59,952 bases of DNA from Shimazuella alba (GTDB lineage Bacteria; Bacillota; Bacilli; Thermoactinomycetales; Thermoactinomycetaceae): the NCBI RefSeq assembly GCF_009831235.1, contig NZ_WUUL01000018.1, forward strand, positions 1 through 59,952, written 5' to 3'. The notes under the pieces are model-generated. The model ran no database searches and was not told the DNA's origin. It saw only the letters and a program-made list of their open reading frames with translations. The position numbers and the translations under genes were made by a program. Shown here piece by piece: positions 33,872 to 42,562 of the stretch (positions are counted from its first letter, which is position 1; every line of letters starts with the position of its first letter).

Positions 33872-34180
33872 TCACTCTCCTAATGATTCTAATTGCAATT
33901 CTTCTATTAAGAAACTCGCTTCCTTGATTTCCATCATCCCTCGATTTTGGTACTCCCATCCATTATGCATCACATGCCTTATCAGCACTACGGCAATGCT
34001 CGGTTTATAAAAATGAATGAGCCAATTATCTTTCCAAGTGAAATACAGATCACAATAGGCAGTTTTCCATTTTACGGAATAAATCCGCAATCGAACGAAA
34101 TCAGTTTTTTCATGGAGGACATAGAAAAATTCATGCCCATCTACCGATATTTTTTTGATGTCCTTACCAGATGTCTTCAT
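33872..34180 (-). CDS. Hypothetical protein
   Basis: The 102-residue protein is rich in aromatic beta strands ('GHEFFYVLHEKTDFVRLRIY', 'AYCDLYFTWKDNWLIHFYKP'). TTGGAGGTAAATTTTCC precedes the ATG at 34180. AT-rich codons are host-like. No signal peptide or family is recognised; neighbours give no clue. Confidence 0.55.
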   Translation of the reverse strand: MKTSGKDIKKISVDGHEFFYVLHEKTDFVRLRIYSVKWKTAYCDLYFTWKDNWLIHFYKPSIAVVLIRHVMHNGWEYQNRGMMEIKEASFLIEELQLESLGE

Positions 34181-34651
34181 GGAAAATTTACCTCCAAATG
34201 GGATTTACGAGATCTACGAAATTCCCTCTCTCTTTATCTATCAAATAGTAAAAAATAGAAAAAATAAAACCATATTTTACGTTTTATTAACGTAATTTTA
34301 GCAGGAAGTTCCACTCTTTCTCGTGAAATTGGTAGAAAGATTTTTTTTAGTCATTTATTTTTTATCATTTTATTTAGGATTATTTACAAATAACATTTTT
34401 TGTTTGGTCAAGGTATTCATGCGAAACAAAGGAATTCCATCATTCTACTTATTTTTTACTTTGGTTGTTAGTATGGTTGAAATAAGGCATCTTCTCAGAT
34501 GAAAATATGAACTCTAAGCTCATTCACCTTTTTATAAAAAAATGAAATAATCTCCTTCTATTTCATAAAACTATTGAATAACAATTAGATTTGTATCATT
34601 ATTAAAGTAGATAGATTGGAAATAAGATTTGCTATGAAGGAGATCTACATC
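34181..34651. other. AT-rich non-coding stretch
   Basis: I see no gene or clear hairpin across these 470 bases apart from a ribosome site (AAGGAG, 34636-34641) for the next gene. Confidence 0.45.
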
Positions 34652-35032
34652 ATGTCTGTAAAATTAAATGACTCAAAAGTTAATCGCACAGAATTTATGA
34701 TTTGGCATTACCAACATAGTATTACAAAGCGGAAGATTTTGCAGACTTGGAGACGAGACAAGCGGAAATTTCTTAAGTCTTTAATTTGGGAAAAAAGTAC
34801 AGAAAACCAAACATCCTCCTATGCCGTTGAATTTTACAAAAATTTCAAATCCCTTCTATTTCAATCTTACCAAGAAGAGTTCCCCAATAACCGACCTACT
34901 TTGCTAGAGCTCTGTGATTGGCTATCGGACAACGCAGCGATCAGCAAATATATAGAAAATGAATTAGATGAACGCACTTGGCTAGATATAAGAAGGTGCG
35001 CAAAAATTTTAGTTGATGGTCGAATCAAATGA
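34652..35032 (+). CDS. Hypothetical helical protein
   Basis: The 126-residue protein ('TKRKILQTWRRDKRKFLKSL', 'LDERTWLDIRRCAKILVDG') is basic and mostly helical. AAGGAGATCTACATC sets the ATG at 34652; twelve upstream residues are rejected. No family is recognised. It precedes the HD-domain gene by 45 bases. Confidence 0.55.
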   Translation: MSVKLNDSKVNRTEFMIWHYQHSITKRKILQTWRRDKRKFLKSLIWEKSTENQTSSYAVEFYKNFKSLLFQSYQEEFPNNRPTLLELCDWLSDNAAISKYIENELDERTWLDIRRCAKILVDGRIK

Positions 35033-35077
35033 TAATTTATAGAGAGCTTTATGTTATGAGCTAGACACAAAAGGAAA

Positions 35078-35707
35078 ATGTTAGCATGGTTTGGAATAGA
35101 ACCGAAAGGAGTTTTCTATCTGAATCTTTTTGAAAACGTAGGAAATCATCATCCACAGATGAATAAAACGAAGTTAGCACACTATCTAGACCCCAGCCTA
35201 CCAAGATACCATCATATTTTAGGGGTAGTACGTAACATGCACGATCTACTACCCCGAATTAAAATTTCGCAAAAATGGAAATCTTTACTCATTGATGCTT
35301 GCCACCTGCATGATATTGGATACAGCACGAAATTAAATCAGTACAACTACCATCAATTGGATGGTGCTATCTTCGCATCAAAACAAGGGTATCCTAAATG
35401 TATCATCGCAACTTTGCTTTTCCATAGCTGTGCTTTCGAAGGAGTTTTGTATTCAAGACCGGATTTAAAAGAAATATATGTACATCATCTTTCCTTATTG
35501 GATGACAAAGATCGGATGTTTATTGATTTAGTTAGTTATTGTGATCTGCATACAACCGCAACTGGGGAAAGAACGACATTACAAGAAAGAATCGATGATG
35601 TGGCAGTGCGGTACGGAGAGGAACATGAGGTAACAAAGATCATGTTTGCTAATGAGCCTATTTTTGAGGAGATAATAGCTCGAGTGAAGACAATGATAAA
35701 GGGTTAA
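35078..35707 (+). CDS. HD-domain metal-dependent phosphohydrolase
   Basis: The 209-residue protein has the HD pattern: 'RYHHILGVV' (His45/46), 'CHLHDIGY' (His78-Asp79), 'YHQLDGA' and a late 'SYCDLHTTA' Asp. Such proteins hydrolyse phosphomonoesters or nucleotides with Fe, Mn or Mg. AAAGGAAA lies close to the ATG at 35078; Met28 (35159) is an alternative start. The substrate is unknown. The gene ends just before the convergent orphan acyltransferase. Confidence 0.75.
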   Translation: MLAWFGIEPKGVFYLNLFENVGNHHPQMNKTKLAHYLDPSLPRYHHILGVVRNMHDLLPRIKISQKWKSLLIDACHLHDIGYSTKLNQYNYHQLDGAIFASKQGYPKCIIATLLFHSCAFEGVLYSRPDLKEIYVHHLSLLDDKDRMFIDLVSYCDLHTTATGERTTLQERIDDVAVRYGEEHEVTKIMFANEPIFEEIIARVKTMIKG

Positions 35708-35717
35708 AAAATGTACT

Positions 35718-35749
35718 GCCCCTCTCACCACTGGCTGTGATGGAGGGGC
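35718..35749 (-). terminator. Hairpin between convergent genes
   Basis: GCCCCTC (35718-35724) pairs with GAGGGGC (35743-35749), with inner TCAC/GTGA. It follows the stop of the minus-strand acyltransferase at 35758 and may also end the HD gene. Confidence 0.6.
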
Positions 35750-35757
35750 TTGCAGAA

Positions 35758-36534
35758 TTACCTCTTCTTACCGGTCTTCTGCTGCCGAATGTCAATGGCA
35801 GTTTGAGTCGACTCGGTGAGAGCCTCCTGCAAACGCCCGGTGTCCGTGTCCACAATGTCCCGATACATCTTCGGATTGGTCTCACGAAGCGACATCAAAT
35901 CGATGGGACCTTCAGGACGAGGTTCTACTGGTTCGCCTACATAGACAACCCGTTCAACTCCCCGAATCTCCGCAGTAATTGCACCTGCCACCTTCTTCCC
36001 TATGGAACCACTCGTGGCCTTGGGAGCACCTGCGTGCCCGACAGGATAGACGGAACACCCAGTCTCGATCTGCAAACGAGCAGCCCCATTCTTGATTGGA
36101 GAAGGCAGATAATCTGCAGAGTCATCACGTTTGGGGATGCGACCTTCCGGATACATCGCCACATCCCCACCAGACTTCAGAATCTCAAGAGTCTGCTGAT
36201 ATGCCTTATTCGCATTGGCAGTACCTCGCTCCACCTTGATGAACTTCCCTCGCTTGAAGAATTTCTTTGCGAAAGGAACTTCCCACAGGAACTCGGCAGC
36301 CATGTAGTAGGGTTTTACTCCAAGGCAGTTCAGAGTATAGTGTGGTCCGAGGACATCACCCATCGTCGTGTGGTTGATGATGAACAGACGCCCATTGTTA
36401 TGAGTTTTCATGTAGTCAGGAATACCCGACCACATCTTCATATGAAGGGTCCCGAGAACTTCGTTGAGCTGCCTGGCGTTGCGATACTTGATCTGGGTCT
36501 TGATCGACGGCCTGATCGGAACAATGTCCGTCAT
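35758..36534 (-). CDS. PlsC-like 1-acylglycerol-3-phosphate acyltransferase, orphan
   Basis: The 258-residue protein has the acyltransferase block I 'NHTTMGD' (H-x4-D; His55 and Asp60) and block III 'MYPEGRIPKRDD', so it should transfer an acyl group to a glycerophospholipid or related acceptor. AAGGAG seven bases upstream sets the ATG at 36534; a TTG at 36540 opens the longer frame. Codon use is GC-rich and actinobacterial or phage-like, unlike the host PlsC-like gene at 44163. It has no membrane anchor visible and stands alone. Confidence 0.78.
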   Translation of the reverse strand: MTDIVPIRPSIKTQIKYRNARQLNEVLGTLHMKMWSGIPDYMKTHNNGRLFIINHTTMGDVLGPHYTLNCLGVKPYYMAAEFLWEVPFAKKFFKRGKFIKVERGTANANKAYQQTLEILKSGGDVAMYPEGRIPKRDDSADYLPSPIKNGAARLQIETGCSVYPVGHAGAPKATSGSIGKKVAGAITAEIRGVERVVYVGEPVEPRPEGPIDLMSLRETNPKMYRDIVDTDTGRLQEALTESTQTAIDIRQQKTGKKR

Positions 36535-36660
36535 GGACAAACTCCTTGTTGAGTAGGGATAGAGCTAGATATAGATTATCATATTTATTGCGAATAATAC
36601 TACAACACATACATTTCCAAATAGAGCTTTTTTACAAACCATCTCTTTTATATCTTTATG

Positions 36661-36706
36661 AGCAAGAAAACCCCGGTCTTCAGCGATGGGGATAAAAGCG
36701 AACGTC
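36661..36706 (+). mobile_element. IS605-like end hairpin relic (site 3)
   Basis: AGCAAGAAAACCCCGG, then CAGCGATGGGGATAAAAGC: a CCCC/GGGG stem in the same gagaaaacccc...gggg-ataaaagc context as site 1. Resembles the 3' end of a TnpB guide-RNA scaffold; no tnpB is present. Confidence 0.4.
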
Positions 36707-36779
36707 AAGCAAGGGATGGGTATTTTTTACTCCTCTCATAAACTTGACATTTTTTGAAAAAAGATCTTTATAAACATCT

Positions 36780-36942
36780 GTTCGCATGGTAATATTCACC
36801 ATGAGCAAGCGATAATCAAGCTGCTTAAGTGATTAATAGAACATCTAAACCATGGGGATCACGGGGTTAGCTTAGTAATGAAGTAATCATGAGAGACTAC
36901 CGTCCCAAGAATCCGCCACATTCATGCGTGGAGAGTGGTCAA
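36780..36942 (+). mobile_element. Structured IS605 right-end / omega-RNA-like relic (site 4)
   Basis: Between 36780 and 36942 there is a non-coding, base-paired stretch with 'GGGGATCACGGGGTTAGC', 'ATCATGAGAGACTACCGTCC' and a terminal CCAC/GTGG hairpin (36916-36931) ending GAGTGGTCAA. Its layout, with the hairpin and a TCAA end, resembles TnpB-associated reRNA (omega RNA) scaffolds of Bacillales IS605 elements. No transposase gene accompanies it. It occupies the ade leader; the usual purine riboswitch is not visible. Confidence 0.45.
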
Positions 36943-36995
36943 AAGATGATCTCTTATATCTTGAGATAAAATAATGAGCGAAAGGGGCAAGAAAA

Positions 36996-38738
36996 TTGAA
37001 GTTATCTGTTGAACAATTACAAAAAAGAATTGCAGTAGCAAGTAAACGCGAACCAGCTGACTTAGTAATTACCAATGGAAAAATCATCGATGTTTTTAAC
37101 TTGAGTATCATCGAAGCAGATATAGCAATTGCGGATGGTTATATTGTTGGTATTGGAGATTACCAGGGGAAACAAGTGATCGATGCAAAGCAAAAATACA
37201 TCTCTCCTGGTTTTATCGATGCACACGTACATATCGAATCCTCCATGGTTACCCCGGCTGAATTTGCCAAAGTAGTGTTGTCTCATGGAGTCACTTCTGT
37301 CATCACTGATCCACATGAAATTGCCAATGTGGTTGGTCAAGATGGGATCTCTTTTATGCTTTCTGATTCCGAAGATCTTCCCATGGATATTTTCGTTATG
37401 CTTCCTTCTAGCGTTCCTTGTACTTGCTTTGAAAATGCTGGAGCAACGTTACATGCACAAGACTTGGAGCCTTTCTTCAATCATCCAAGGGTACTAGGGC
37501 TCGCAGAAGTGATGGATTATCCTGCTGTTTTACAGGGCGTTGATCACATGATGAACAAATTATCCACTACCTTACAGCATCGAAATCATATCGATGGACA
37601 TGCTGCTGGCTTGCAGCATGAAGCGATCAATGTATATCGAAGCGCAGGTATTTCCACGGACCACGAATGCATTTCAATCGAAGAAGCACTCAACCGCATA
37701 CAGCGGGGAATGTTTGTATTTATCCGTGAAGGTTCTAGTGCCAAAGACCTCACTTCCCTGATCTCCGTGGTAAACGAAAAAAACGCGAGGCGATTTGCTT
37801 TTTGTACCGATGACAAACACCTTGACGATCTAATCGTAGAAGGTAGTATTGATCACAACGTACGGCTTGCCATTCAACATGGATTAGATCCACTTCTTGC
37901 CATCCAATTGGCCTCTCTCAATGCTGCTGAATGTTTTGGATTAAAGCAAAAAGGAGCTATCGCACCGGGTTATGAAGCAGACTTTTTGCTATTTCATGAT
38001 CTCGAGCATATAAAGATAGATCAAGTATTTAAAGCAGGGAAACTCGTTGCAGAGCATGGCAAGGTGATAGAAACGGTCTCCAGACAAAATCCTATCTCTC
38101 CATCGATTACACAAACGGTACATATTCCAGATTTTCAAACCGATCAACTACAGATACCGATCAAAGGGATACAGGCAAATATGATCGGAATTCAGCCGAA
38201 CAGCCTTGTCACCAAACATCTCATTGCAGATGTAAATATAACAGATGGCTGCTTTGTCCCATCTATCGAAAAAGATCAACTGAAAATCGCTGTGCTAGAA
38301 CGCCACCATCTCACAGGAAATATCGGATTAGGGATTGTCTCTGGGCTGGGACTAACTTCGGGTGCCATCGCTTCAACAGTAGCTCATGATTCCCATAACC
38401 TTGTAGTAGCAGGAACCAACGATGAAGATATGGAAACAGCGATAGAAGCTATCCGTCAGATGCATGGCGGGCTAGTTGTGGTGAAAAACGGAAAAAAGCT
38501 CGCTTCTCTGAAGTTGGAAATCGCAGGTCTCATGAGTTCTCGTCCCTTTGAAGAAGTAAATCAAAATTTATCGCTGCTCCATCAAGCCCTGCACGAACTT
38601 GGTGCGCCAACTCATTTTCATCTATTTCCTACACTGTCATTCCTTTGTTTACCGGTAATCCCAGACATAAAGCTAACAGACAAAGGTCTTTTCAATGTTA
38701 CAACGTTTCAGCATATTCCCGTGTCAGCTATTTCTTAA
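36996..38738 (+). CDS. ade: Adenine deaminase
   Basis: The 580-residue protein matches Bacillus-type AdeC: an amidohydrolase barrel with 'GFIDAHVHIESSM', 'GVTSVITDPHEIANV', 'DGHAAGL' and 'TDDKHLDDL' metal-site segments, and a C-terminal domain with 'TSGAIASTVAHDSHNLVVAG'. It converts adenine to hypoxanthine plus ammonia. It starts with TTG at 36996 behind GAAAGGGGCAAG. It is monocistronic with a strong terminator at 38766. Confidence 0.95.
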   Translation: MKLSVEQLQKRIAVASKREPADLVITNGKIIDVFNLSIIEADIAIADGYIVGIGDYQGKQVIDAKQKYISPGFIDAHVHIESSMVTPAEFAKVVLSHGVTSVITDPHEIANVVGQDGISFMLSDSEDLPMDIFVMLPSSVPCTCFENAGATLHAQDLEPFFNHPRVLGLAEVMDYPAVLQGVDHMMNKLSTTLQHRNHIDGHAAGLQHEAINVYRSAGISTDHECISIEEALNRIQRGMFVFIREGSSAKDLTSLISVVNEKNARRFAFCTDDKHLDDLIVEGSIDHNVRLAIQHGLDPLLAIQLASLNAAECFGLKQKGAIAPGYEADFLLFHDLEHIKIDQVFKAGKLVAEHGKVIETVSRQNPISPSITQTVHIPDFQTDQLQIPIKGIQANMIGIQPNSLVTKHLIADVNITDGCFVPSIEKDQLKIAVLERHHLTGNIGLGIVSGLGLTSGAIASTVAHDSHNLVVAGTNDEDMETAIEAIRQMHGGLVVVKNGKKLASLKLEIAGLMSSRPFEEVNQNLSLLHQALHELGAPTHFHLFPTLSFLCLPVIPDIKLTDKGLFNVTTFQHIPVSAIS

Positions 38739-38765
38739 AGAACAAAACCGCTATCATCCGTGTAT

Positions 38766-38789
38766 AACCGCTTTGCAAAGCGGTTTTTT
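38766..38789 (+). terminator. Intrinsic terminator of ade
   Basis: AACCGCTTTG pairs perfectly with CAAAGCGGTT (38766-38785), followed by TTTT. Confidence 0.9.
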
Positions 38790-38879
38790 CTGTGGAAAAT
38801 ATGAAATTTATCTAAAATAAGGTACAAATAACAGAAATTATTGTAAAATCATACCTATTCTGATAAGTGAAAGAAGGGT

Positions 38880-41006
38880 ATGATGAAAAATTTCAAACCA
38901 AATATTCTCATCCTGCTGCTGATCTGTTTACTTTGTTATAGTGCCTCCCCTTCTCCCATTTCGTCTGCTAAAAATAAGACAGGCTTTACCGATTTAGGTA
39001 GTCAAATCAAAGGGATTACCATCTACGAAGCAGCATTTGGAAAAGATAAGCATGGAAATGGTGTCATATTTGCTGTTGTCACAGGCGAACCTGCACAATT
39101 TGCAGTAGTAGATATCAAAACAAGAAAGCTGCACAAATTGATCCCACTTGAATCAGCAACTGGTGCTTGGGCCATCACCGTAGCGACAGATGGAAAGGTA
39201 TGGGTCGGAAGCTATCGAAACGGTCATGTATATTGCTATGATCCGAAAACCGAGATATTACAAGACCTAGGCCGTTCATCAGCCGATAGCGATGTACTAT
39301 TTGGGCTAAGCAGCGGGCCCGATGGTTCTGTATATGGAGGTTCCTATGGAAAAGCTAAAATTTTTGGCTACACCAAAGATGGCAAACCAATTGCAATCGA
39401 TTCTGTTTCCCCAGGAGATACATATACGCATGACACAATCTATAATCCTGACAAAAAAGCTCTTTATGCAGGTATAGGATCATCCAAAGCAAAAGTAATA
39501 CAGATGGATATTCATACAAAAACGGTAAAACAAATTTTACCCAGTAAATATCAGTCGCAATCACAAGCTTATGATTTGAACTATATTGCAGGAAAGTTAT
39601 TTGTCAAACTACATCCTGCTTTCCAAACGATTGTTTTGAATCCTGAAACACAGCAAGTAGAGACATTGACAGACGCTTCCACTAATAAAAAGACAGATGC
39701 TTTTCCCAGTGATTCGCGCGGAGTTTCTTCACTTTCACCAGATGGACGTTCTGTTTATTATTCCAACAAAGGCTTTTTATTACGTTACGATCTGAAGAAT
39801 CGCTCTTTTTCTCCAGTAGTAAATGCCAAAAAGGAACCTATTTCCCTTCAAAAAAATCCTGTGATTGGCTGGTCTTGGGTAGAATTTAAGGAAAAAAATT
39901 ATCCAGGCAAAACATTGGTCGGACTAGCTGGAAACTATGAAGGAAAAGCATTTCGCTATAACCCTCAAACCCATGCATTTGAATATTTTCAGTTGCCTTT
40001 TCCACCTCAACCAATTGATTTGTTTCATGTCATCGCTGCTCCTAAAGACGACATTTACACCAATGCTTACTTAAATGGAAGAATCGGTACTTTTCAAACA
40101 ACAAATAACAGCGTAAAAGAAATAGGAAGATTGGGGCAAGTGGAAGGATGGACATGGCTAAACGGCAAATTATATGCTGGAACTTATCCAGATGGCAGGC
40201 TTATCGTCTATGATCCAAACAAACCTTGGAAAGACGAAGAAAATCCAAAAATACTATTTGCATTGAGAAAAGAACATGAACAAAATCGACCACTCGTTGT
40301 TATCACTGATAAGCATAATATTTACATGGGGACTACACCAGATTATGGGAAATTAGGTGGTGCACTAACTGTAGCAAATTCCAAAAAACCAGATAATCCT
40401 GTAGTTTATCGAAATATCGTTTCCGATCAAGCTGTCGCATCACTGACCTATTATCGTGGAAAGATTTGGGGAGGTACGAGTATTGAGGGCGGAGCCGGCA
40501 CCCAGCCAAAAGCGAAAGCAGCAAAGTTATTTTGTTTTGATCCCAAGACAAACAAAAAAACAGGAGAATATTCACCACTGCTGCTGAAAACAGTTAAAAA
40601 AATTACAGCTTTGACAACCGGTGAAGACGGTAACATCTGGGGCATCGCCGATGGCTATGTCTTTGCTTTCAATCCCATCTTAAAAATTCCTGTCTTTCAA
40701 AAACAACTAGTTGAAAATGGCATTGGACAAGGGGCTGGTATCATAGTCCATCCCAATCATCACATGTATGCAGTCACCGATGGGCTCTTATTTTCGATCA
40801 GCCCTCTGCTAAAAGATGTCAAACACATCCCATATACAGCAGGCTTGTATCGGTTGAGCCTTCAAGGCAACTCTCTTTACATGAAAAACGGCACTGCTGT
40901 AACAACTGGGAAAAACTTGATTCGTTATACACCAAATGACCATGATGGTATTAAATTCGAGATACCATTTAAATCAAAGGTCAAATATCGTTTCTTTGAC
41001 TTCTAG
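38880..41006 (+). CDS. Secreted beta-propeller protein
   Basis: The 708-residue protein has a signal peptide (residues 1-29, 'LLICLLCYSASPSPISSA') and then recurring propeller-type blades ('DGKVWVGSYRNGHVYCYDPK', 'DGSVYGGSYGKAKIFGYTKD', 'NGKLYAGTYPDGRLIVYDPN', 'RGKIWGGTSIEG'). The repeats recall SMP-30/gluconolactonase-like or YVTN/PQQ-like propellers, which bind sugars or act on lactones, but no catalytic residue is fixed. AAGAAGGG precedes two adjacent ATGs (38880 and 38883). It is probably exported. The biological role is unknown. Confidence 0.78.
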   Translation: MMKNFKPNILILLLICLLCYSASPSPISSAKNKTGFTDLGSQIKGITIYEAAFGKDKHGNGVIFAVVTGEPAQFAVVDIKTRKLHKLIPLESATGAWAITVATDGKVWVGSYRNGHVYCYDPKTEILQDLGRSSADSDVLFGLSSGPDGSVYGGSYGKAKIFGYTKDGKPIAIDSVSPGDTYTHDTIYNPDKKALYAGIGSSKAKVIQMDIHTKTVKQILPSKYQSQSQAYDLNYIAGKLFVKLHPAFQTIVLNPETQQVETLTDASTNKKTDAFPSDSRGVSSLSPDGRSVYYSNKGFLLRYDLKNRSFSPVVNAKKEPISLQKNPVIGWSWVEFKEKNYPGKTLVGLAGNYEGKAFRYNPQTHAFEYFQLPFPPQPIDLFHVIAAPKDDIYTNAYLNGRIGTFQTTNNSVKEIGRLGQVEGWTWLNGKLYAGTYPDGRLIVYDPNKPWKDEENPKILFALRKEHEQNRPLVVITDKHNIYMGTTPDYGKLGGALTVANSKKPDNPVVYRNIVSDQAVASLTYYRGKIWGGTSIEGGAGTQPKAKAAKLFCFDPKTNKKTGEYSPLLLKTVKKITALTTGEDGNIWGIADGYVFAFNPILKIPVFQKQLVENGIGQGAGIIVHPNHHMYAVTDGLLFSISPLLKDVKHIPYTAGLYRLSLQGNSLYMKNGTAVTTGKNLIRYTPNDHDGIKFEIPFKSKVKYRFFDF

Positions 41007-41030
41007 GATAAACTAAAAGTGCTCGAAAAA

Positions 41031-41072
41031 AGTAAAGACCTTAGGGTATCGACTATCCCTAAAGTCTTTACT
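41031..41072 (+). terminator. Terminator of the propeller gene
   Basis: AGTAAAGACCTTAGGG (41031-41046) pairs with CCCTAAAGTCTTTACT (41057-41072) apart from one mismatch. Confidence 0.7.
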
Positions 41073-41120
41073 ATATGGGTCAATCATTGTAATCTAGTCC
41101 CAGCATGCAGCTGGGATTAA

Positions 41121-41285
41121 TGTAATATACACACATGGAACGCTTTTACCGCTTTTTACGCCCTTGGAAAGGAACGCAAGTTAACTGCTTTACTTCAACC
41201 TAGGGGGTACTGCTGGTACTGCGACACATTGTGCAATCACACTACAGAGAACTTCATCCTCCCTGAAGGAGGTTCTCCCGAATAA
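41121..41285 (+). pseudogene. HNH-like gene fragment
   Basis: A 54-codon frame without a start codon reads 'LTALLQPRGYCWYCDTLCNH' then 'TTENFILPEGGSPE'. The C-x2-C followed by '...ILPEGG' resembles the opening of HNH endonucleases (RGYCxYC...DHxxPLxxGG) with the key His-Asp lost. Codons are GC-rich like the orphan class. Probably a decayed fragment. Confidence 0.35.
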
Positions 41286-41288
41286 ATC

Positions 41289-41306
41289 TGGTCTCATCGA
41301 AGACCA
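41289..41306 (-). terminator. Short hairpin after the 41358 gene
   Basis: TGGTCT (41289-41294) pairs with AGACCA (41301-41306). A second CCTCC/GGAGG hairpin lies near 41260-41272. U-tract is weak. Confidence 0.45.
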
Positions 41307-41357
41307 AAGGGAGGGTAATACCAAATGCCATGCAATGAGGTCCAGGAAGAACTGTTG

Positions 41358-41723
41358 TTACTTGATCTCGGTGATCTCGTAACTCAGGTTCTTGCTTGTG
41401 GCCTTGAGAGCCTTCGCGAGGCAGTCGAGCGCGGCGGGGATGAGCTCGTCAATCTCATCGATAGAGACCGAGTTGTTCTCCGGAGTGCGCTTGTAGCCGT
41501 ACTCCACGACCTTGTCGCAGAGCTCCACTTCTGCAGCGGACGCCAGCGGGTAGCTGAGACCCTGGATCTGCGGCCGTACACCGACTGCGTGAGCGGCCTT
41601 CAGAATGCAGTGGAGAGCCGCGATGGACGCGATCGCGAAAGTGCTGGGCGTAGCATCGCTCGCCTGGTCAGCCCAGGTCTTGAACGCCTGCTCGAACTTC
41701 TCCTGCTCCATGCTCTTCGCCAT
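41358..41723 (-). CDS. Orphan helical protein, unknown function
   Basis: The 121-residue protein begins 'MAKSMEQEKFEQAFKTWADQ' and includes 'FAIASIAALHCILKAAHAVG' and 'LIPAALDCLAKALKATSKNL'. It is helical and lacks a signal peptide. TTTGGAGGAACC precedes the ATG. It is the most GC-rich gene of the window (many GCG, CTC and GAG codons), strongly unlike the flanking NUDIX and propeller genes. Plus-strand frames over it are antisense. No family is recognised. Confidence 0.68.
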   Translation of the reverse strand: MAKSMEQEKFEQAFKTWADQASDATPSTFAIASIAALHCILKAAHAVGVRPQIQGLSYPLASAAEVELCDKVVEYGYKRTPENNSVSIDEIDELIPAALDCLAKALKATSKNLSYEITEIK

Positions 41724-41956
41724 GGTTCCTCCAAATGAGGGTGGGAGTTCATTTATGGATGAACTCGACTACCACTTATTTTCATAATAAATTAAAAAAA
41801 TGATTAAATCCAGTAAAAACTTCAGTTTACTTAGATGCTTATTTTTGCTCGATCAGCATCTAGATAAGTCAATTTGTGCACTTTTGGCTCAACCTTTTTA
41901 CCATTTTCATAGCACGTTCAAACACTATCCTAGTAGAGGAAGTTAAAATATTTAAT

Positions 41957-42454
41957 TTATACAATCTTCTCTAAAATATGACTAATCAACCCAAGTCGTA
42001 ATTGTAGATTCTCTAATCCCTTCACCTGTTCATAAGTAAAAAATCCTCTGCCCGTTGTTTCTTGATCACCTGTAAAATCACAAATTTTCCTTACCTTTGC
42101 ATGATAATGAACTTGATAGCTGACCGGGTACGGATACCGATATTCATTTGGCTTTTCAGCTAACACTTCCATCTGCTGGTAACCGATCAGAGCGGGCTTT
42201 TCTACTATTACCTTTGTTTCTTCATACACTTCTCTCACCAATGTCTCTTCTAAACTTTCCCCTTCTTCCACATGTCCACCAGGTAAGTCCCATCCTCGGT
42301 ACAAATTTGCGAGCAGAATTTGCTTTTTATAAGTGATCAATCCAAAGACTGTTGTTATTTGTTCCATTGGCGGGAGGTCAGAAGATAAAACCTCGGAGAT
42401 TTTATTTGGTTGGGGTAGCCATAGGACATCGTGATAAGTTTGTAGGACTTGCAT
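41957..42454 (-). CDS. NUDIX hydrolase
   Basis: The 165-residue protein has the full Nudix box 'GGHVEEGESLEETLVREVYE' followed by ET, coordinating Mg or Mn for hydrolysis of a nucleoside-diphosphate-linked substrate. The 'RGWDLPGGH' context is like 8-oxo-dGTP or ADP-ribose hydrolases, but the substrate is not assignable. GAAAGGATAGAAAAG precedes the ATG. Host-like codons. Confidence 0.85.
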   Translation of the reverse strand: MQVLQTYHDVLWLPQPNKISEVLSSDLPPMEQITTVFGLITYKKQILLANLYRGWDLPGGHVEEGESLEETLVREVYEETKVIVEKPALIGYQQMEVLAEKPNEYRYPYPVSYQVHYHAKVRKICDFTGDQETTGRGFFTYEQVKGLENLQLRLGLISHILEKIV

Positions 42455-42562
42455 CTTTTCTATCCTTTCTCTTCAATCTTTGAACGCGCTTCCATCAAAT
42501 AGCATGTTTTTATGCTATTATGAATACGAAAGAAATACAAATTATAATAAAAGAGGGGACTT

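Noticed and set aside
35737-36552. 271-codon plus-strand frame over the orphan PlsC
   Set aside because: Antisense shadow; the minus frame has the H-x4-D and PEGR motifs.
36600-36995. Purine riboswitch before adenine deaminase
   Set aside because: The conserved three-way-junction segments and a terminator stem are not visible; the structured part looks like IS605-end sequence instead.
41325-41738. 137-codon plus-strand frame over the gene at 41358
   Set aside because: Antisense shadow; the minus-strand gene has GGAGGAACC-ATG and consistent coding bias.
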